In this document: piece by piece, positions 60,609 through 64,000 of the stretch
Layout: every line of letters starts with the position of its first letter
Position numbering within the stretch: the first letter of the stretch is position 1
DNA from: Anaerorhabdus sp036636695
GTDB lineage: Bacteria > Bacillota_I > Bacilli_A > Erysipelotrichales > Erysipelotrichaceae
NCBI RefSeq assembly: GCF_036636695.1
Contig: NZ_JAVWNW010000005.1
Length of the DNA: 64,000 nt
Strand: one strand, 5' to 3'
The notes under the pieces: model-generated
The model's input: the letters and a program-made list of their open reading frames with translations, nothing else
Told to the model about the DNA's origin: nothing
Database searches by the model: none
Position numbers and translations under genes: made by a program

Positions 60609-61843
60609 GAAAAGGTGTAATTGGTTATCCACTAGGACATAGTTACTCAAAATTAATTCATGAAGATCTTGCAGGATATACCTATGATATTTTAGAAATA
60701 CCACCTGAAGAATTTGAAGAATTTTTGAAAGAAAAATCATTTGATGCAATTAATGTAACGATTCCATATAAACAAAAAATAATTCCATTTTTAGATGAAC
60801 TGGATGATAAAGCTAAAAAAATAGGCGCAGTAAATACTGTTACAAATGTGAATGGATATTTAAAAGGATATAACACAGATTATTATGGATTCAAATGGAT
60901 GCTTGAAAATCATGATGTAACGATACTTAATAAGAAAGTTGTTATTCTTGGAAATGGTGGAGCAACACAAGCATTGAAAGTAGTCATTAATGATATGGGT
61001 GCAAAAGAATTAAAGATTGTATCACGTACAAAAACCGATGAAACAATTACTTATCAAGAACTACTTGAAACATTCAATGATGTTGAAGTGCTTATTAATG
61101 CATCACCAGTAGGTATGTATCCAAATCATGATGATTCACCCCTTGATTTATCAAACTATAAACAGATAGAGAGTGTCATAGACATCGTTTATAATCCACT
61201 TAAAACAGAATTAATATTACAAGCAGAAGATCTTCATTTAAAAGCAGTAGGAGGATTAGAAATGCTTGTAGCTCAAGCGAAACAAGCGGTAGAGATATTT
61301 ACGGGTAAAAATTTAGTCGATAGTGATATTGAACGAGTTTATAAAAAAATACTACGTCAAAAACAAAACATTGTTTTTATTGGTATGCCTAGTGCAGGTA
61401 AGACAACACTAGCAAATGAGCTAGCGAAGAAATTAAACTTACCATTAATTGATATTGATGAAGAGATAGTAAAAGATGTAGGCAAATCAATAAAAGACAT
61501 CTTTCAAGATGATGGAGAAGATACTTTTAGAAAATTAGAAACAAATAAAATACATGAAGTGTGTACAAAAAATAGAACGATAATTTCTTGTGGTGGTGGG
61601 GTAATAAAATCGCACACCAATATTCATAATTTAAAGAAAATGGGTATTCTAGTATGGATTGATCGAGATGTTTCTAAACTTATTAGTGATCCAAGTCGAC
61701 CATTAAGTAAAGATAACGAAGCAATTCAAAAATTATATGAAACACGTTTACCACTTTATCAAGCGGCAGCCGATATTCATATCATCAATAACACAACCAT
61801 TGAACAAGCGTGTAATGAAATAGAAAGCAGGATAAAAATATGA
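60605..61843 (+). CDS. aroE/aroK: Shikimate dehydrogenase-shikimate kinase fusion
   Basis: A 412-residue bifunctional protein. The AroE half (1-255) has GHSYSKLIH, INVTIPYKQK, GAVNTV, NTDYYGF and NGGATQALKVV. The AroK half (256-412) has P-loop IGMPSAGKTTLANEL, DIDEEI, CGGGVIK and RPLS. It reduces dehydroshikimate then phosphorylates shikimate. ATG 60605 overlaps the aroC stop; the upstream frame is shadow. Fused AroE-AroK is uncommon in bacteria. Confidence 0.93.
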   Translation: MRKGVIGYPLGHSYSKLIHEDLAGYTYDILEIPPEEFEEFLKEKSFDAINVTIPYKQKIIPFLDELDDKAKKIGAVNTVTNVNGYLKGYNTDYYGFKWMLENHDVTILNKKVVILGNGGATQALKVVINDMGAKELKIVSRTKTDETITYQELLETFNDVEVLINASPVGMYPNHDDSPLDLSNYKQIESVIDIVYNPLKTELILQAEDLHLKAVGGLEMLVAQAKQAVEIFTGKNLVDSDIERVYKKILRQKQNIVFIGMPSAGKTTLANELAKKLNLPLIDIDEEIVKDVGKSIKDIFQDDGEDTFRKLETNKIHEVCTKNRTIISCGGGVIKSHTNIHNLKKMGILVWIDRDVSKLISDPSRPLSKDNEAIQKLYETRLPLYQAAADIHIINNTTIEQACNEIESRIKI

Positions 61844-62865
61844 TTATCACATTAAAAAAAGGGGCTCCTCAACATGAGATTGATAAGTTAGTCCATCAAT
61901 TCGAAGCACAAGGTTTACAAGTAAATATGATTAAAGGCCAAGACTTCAATGTCTTTGGTTTAGTGGGCGATACGGCGAAGCTGGATGAAAAAAGAGTTCA
62001 AGCTAATTTATGGGTAGAGAATGTCCAACGTATCGCCGCACCCTATAAACTCGCCAATCGTATGTTCCATCCAGAGGATACTATCGTGGATATAAGAGGA
62101 ATTAAAATAGGGGGCGATAACCCAATTGTACTTATTGGTGGACCTTGTTCTGTTGAAGGTGAAAGCATGATGATAGAAAACGCTATAAAAGTTAAGAATG
62201 CAGGTGGATGCATGATGCGTGGTGGAGCATACAAACCTAGAACATCACCCTATGCATTTCAAGGAATGGGTGAAGAAGGATTAAAGTGCATGGTTAAGGC
62301 ACGTGAAAAAACAGGAATGCCAATTGTTTCTGAGTTAATGAGTGCAGATAAGATTGATGAATTCATCGAAAATGTGGATGTAATTCAAATTGGAGCACGT
62401 AATATGCAAAACTTTGATTTGTTAAAAGCAGTAGGGAAAATTGATAAACCAATTCTACTAAAACGTGGCTTAGCAAATACAATTGAAGAATGGATTATGT
62501 CTGCTGAATATATTATGGCAGGTGGAAATAAAAATGTTATTTTATGCGAACGTGGTATCCGTACTTTTGAAAAGTATACACGTAATACGCTTGATTTGAG
62601 TGTAGTACCAATCATTAAACAAAAAACACATTTGCCAATTATTATTGATCCATCACATGCTACAGGTGATTGGAAGTTGATTGAGAGCATGTCATTAGCT
62701 GCTATTGCAGCCGGTGCTGATGGATTAATTATTGAAGTACATCAAAATCCAGAATGTGCATGGTCAGATGGTCAACAATCATTGAAACCAGAAAAATTTG
62801 AACAACTCGTTGTAAAATGTAAGAAAGTTGCGGAAGCAATTGGGCGTTCTATTTATGAAGGTTAG
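61840..62865 (+). CDS. aroF: DAHP synthase with N-terminal regulatory domain
   Basis: A 341-residue class I-beta DAHP synthase. Residues 1-75 are a ferredoxin-like domain, known for feedback by aromatic amino acids. The barrel has IGGPCSVEGE, RGGAYKPRTSPYAFQG, QIGARNMQNF, LLKRG and IDPSHATGD. First reaction of the shikimate route, placed fourth in the operon. Overlaps aroE/K by 4 nt and aroA by 11 nt. Confidence 0.94.
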   Translation: MIITLKKGAPQHEIDKLVHQFEAQGLQVNMIKGQDFNVFGLVGDTAKLDEKRVQANLWVENVQRIAAPYKLANRMFHPEDTIVDIRGIKIGGDNPIVLIGGPCSVEGESMMIENAIKVKNAGGCMMRGGAYKPRTSPYAFQGMGEEGLKCMVKAREKTGMPIVSELMSADKIDEFIENVDVIQIGARNMQNFDLLKAVGKIDKPILLKRGLANTIEEWIMSAEYIMAGGNKNVILCERGIRTFEKYTRNTLDLSVVPIIKQKTHLPIIIDPSHATGDWKLIESMSLAAIAAGADGLIIEVHQNPECAWSDGQQSLKPEKFEQLVVKCKKVAEAIGRSIYEG

Positions 62866-64000
62866 AATTACTCCATCTACTTTAAAACAACGAGTGATTC
62901 AAATACCTCCAAGCAAATCAATGGCACATCGTGCCATTGTTTGCGCATCTTTAGCACATGGAAAAAGTGTTATTACCAATCTAGATTATAGTGTAGATAT
63001 TCAAACTACAATCAATGGTATGCGACAACTTGGTGCTGATATAAAACAATATGATGATTATGTAGAAATTGAAGGAATTAAAAATTTTGAAGATTGTAAA
63101 GAAACAATGATTGAGTGTAATGAATCAGGCTCTACATTGCGTTTCTTTATACCACTCTTTTCACTAACAAACAAACCAATCACATTCACCGGAACAAAAC
63201 GTTTAATGGAAAGACCGCAAGGAATATATAGAGAAATGTTCCAACAACAAGGATTAACATTCAAACAAGAAAATGGAAAAATTGAAATAGAAGGAAAACT
63301 TAAACCACAAACTTATCATGTAAAAGGAGATGTATCATCACAATTCATTTCAGGTTTGTGTTTTGTATTACCACTTCTTGAACAAGATTCAATCATTCAA
63401 ATAGCCCCACCATTTGAAAGTCGTTCATATGTTGATTTAACAATTCAAATGATGGAAAACTTTGGTGTGCATATTGAATTTAAAGATGATAATACATTAT
63501 ATATTGCAGGTAACCAACAATATATTGCCAAAGATACAAGAGTTGAAGGTGATTTTTCGCAACTCGGTTTCTTTGCAGTCTTAGGGGCATTACAAGGACC
63601 ATTAGATTGTATTGGACTTAACACAGAATCACTTCAGGGTGATAAACAAATCGTTCAAATATTAAAAGATATGGGTTGCCATATAGAACAATTGAAAGAT
63701 GGTTATCGTTTTCATCAATCAAAGTTAAATGGGTGCACAATTGATTTAAATAATTGTCCTGACTTAGGACCTATCTTATCTACTTGCGCTTCTTATGCTT
63801 TAGGTAAAACAACAATTGTGAATGCTGGAAGATTAAGAATTAAAGAGAGCGATCGTATTGCAGCTATGGAAAGTGAATTATTGAAGGTAGGTGTAGACTT
63901 TACATCAACAATGGATACAATCACAATCAATGGACCAACGGAGTGGAAATGTAATGAACTATTACATGGCCATAATGATCACCGTATTGTTATGGCACTT
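62855..64000 (+). CDS. aroA: EPSP synthase (partial, window end)
   Basis: 382 codons from ATG 62855 run open to the window edge, missing only the C-terminus. IPPSKSMAHRAIVCASLAHG, ECNESGSTLRFFIPL, GDVSSQFISGL and RIKESDRIAA are EPSPS hallmarks. The loop GSTLRF differs from the GTAMRP of the E. coli enzyme at two positions near the glyphosate site; common in Bacillota. It follows aroF with 11-nt overlap. Confidence 0.93.
   Translation, partial: MKVRITPSTLKQRVIQIPPSKSMAHRAIVCASLAHGKSVITNLDYSVDIQTTINGMRQLGADIKQYDDYVEIEGIKNFEDCKETMIECNESGSTLRFFIPLFSLTNKPITFTGTKRLMERPQGIYREMFQQQGLTFKQENGKIEIEGKLKPQTYHVKGDVSSQFISGLCFVLPLLEQDSIIQIAPPFESRSYVDLTIQMMENFGVHIEFKDDNTLYIAGNQQYIAKDTRVEGDFSQLGFFAVLGALQGPLDCIGLNTESLQGDKQIVQILKDMGCHIEQLKDGYRFHQSKLNGCTIDLNNCPDLGPILSTCASYALGKTTIVNAGRLRIKESDRIAAMESELLKVGVDFTSTMDTITINGPTEWKCNELLHGHNDHRIVMAL

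Noticed and set aside
1..64000. CRISPR array, cas genes or insertion sequence
   Set aside because: No regularly spaced repeat with unique spacers, no transposase and no terminal inverted repeats were found; all multi-copy repeats are short and belong to att arms, operators or iterons.

Overview
The window is low-GC DNA from a Bacillota (Firmicutes) chromosome. Strong AGGAGG-type ribosome sites, T-tailed intrinsic terminators, a T-box leader and an HK97-type siphovirus prophage all fit this. The oxidative TCA branch, ankyrin protein and gene style suggest an Erysipelotrichia-like member, but the species assignment is inference.

Left chromosomal arm (1-13.8 kb): the end of an MscS channel gene, an unrecognised 34-codon ORF, an ankyrin protein and an EF-G paralogue. 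Next comes a citrate-to-2-oxoglutarate cluster: citrate synthase, NAD-type isocitrate dehydrogenase and a lipid kinase on the minus strand, diverging from aconitase. A FAD oxidoreductase and a lipoprotein diverge from a symmetric promoter. ArsC, a HAD phosphatase, the NAD(P)HX repair enzyme Nnr and tRNA-Ser(GGA) follow.

Prophage (13,806-41,865, about 28 kb): inserted at the 3' end of tRNA-Ser, with a 17-bp duplicated att core. Its modules in order are integrase; CI-like repressor, ImmA-type protease and a four-site operator; early genes; a replication initiator carrying 11-bp iterons; PcfK/PcfJ; a cassette of DUF5131 (radical-SAM-like), ASCH/PUA-like, a second tyrosine recombinase and a PAPS-reductase-like ATP pyrophosphatase; a late regulator; HNH and a cos-like site; terminase, portal, protease and capsid; tail genes with a -1 frameshift; M23-type lysin, holin and an XhlA-like protein; and a minus-strand gene with its own palindromic operator. 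All structural and packaging modules look intact.

Right chromosomal arm (41.9-64 kb): DJ-1/PfpI protein, PAP2 phosphatase, tRNA-Leu(CAA), a phosphodiesterase, an AI-2E permease, a methyltransferase, a three-gene membrane glycan cassette (clan GH-A-like protein, HEAT-like membrane protein, processive GT2), an APC permease and a Nudix gene. A discrete ~190-nt structured RNA (6S-like) and a T-box precede an SNF-family transporter.

The window ends in aromatic amino-acid synthesis. pheA lies upstream, then an operon aroB-aroC-aroE/K fusion-aroF-aroA (aroA cut by the window end). The operon is preceded by a leader peptide containing FFYYF and by mutually exclusive RNA hairpins, a transcription attenuator that appears to sense Phe and Tyr. 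Together the T-box (probably Tyr), pheA and the attenuated aro operon form a coherent aromatic-amino-acid region.
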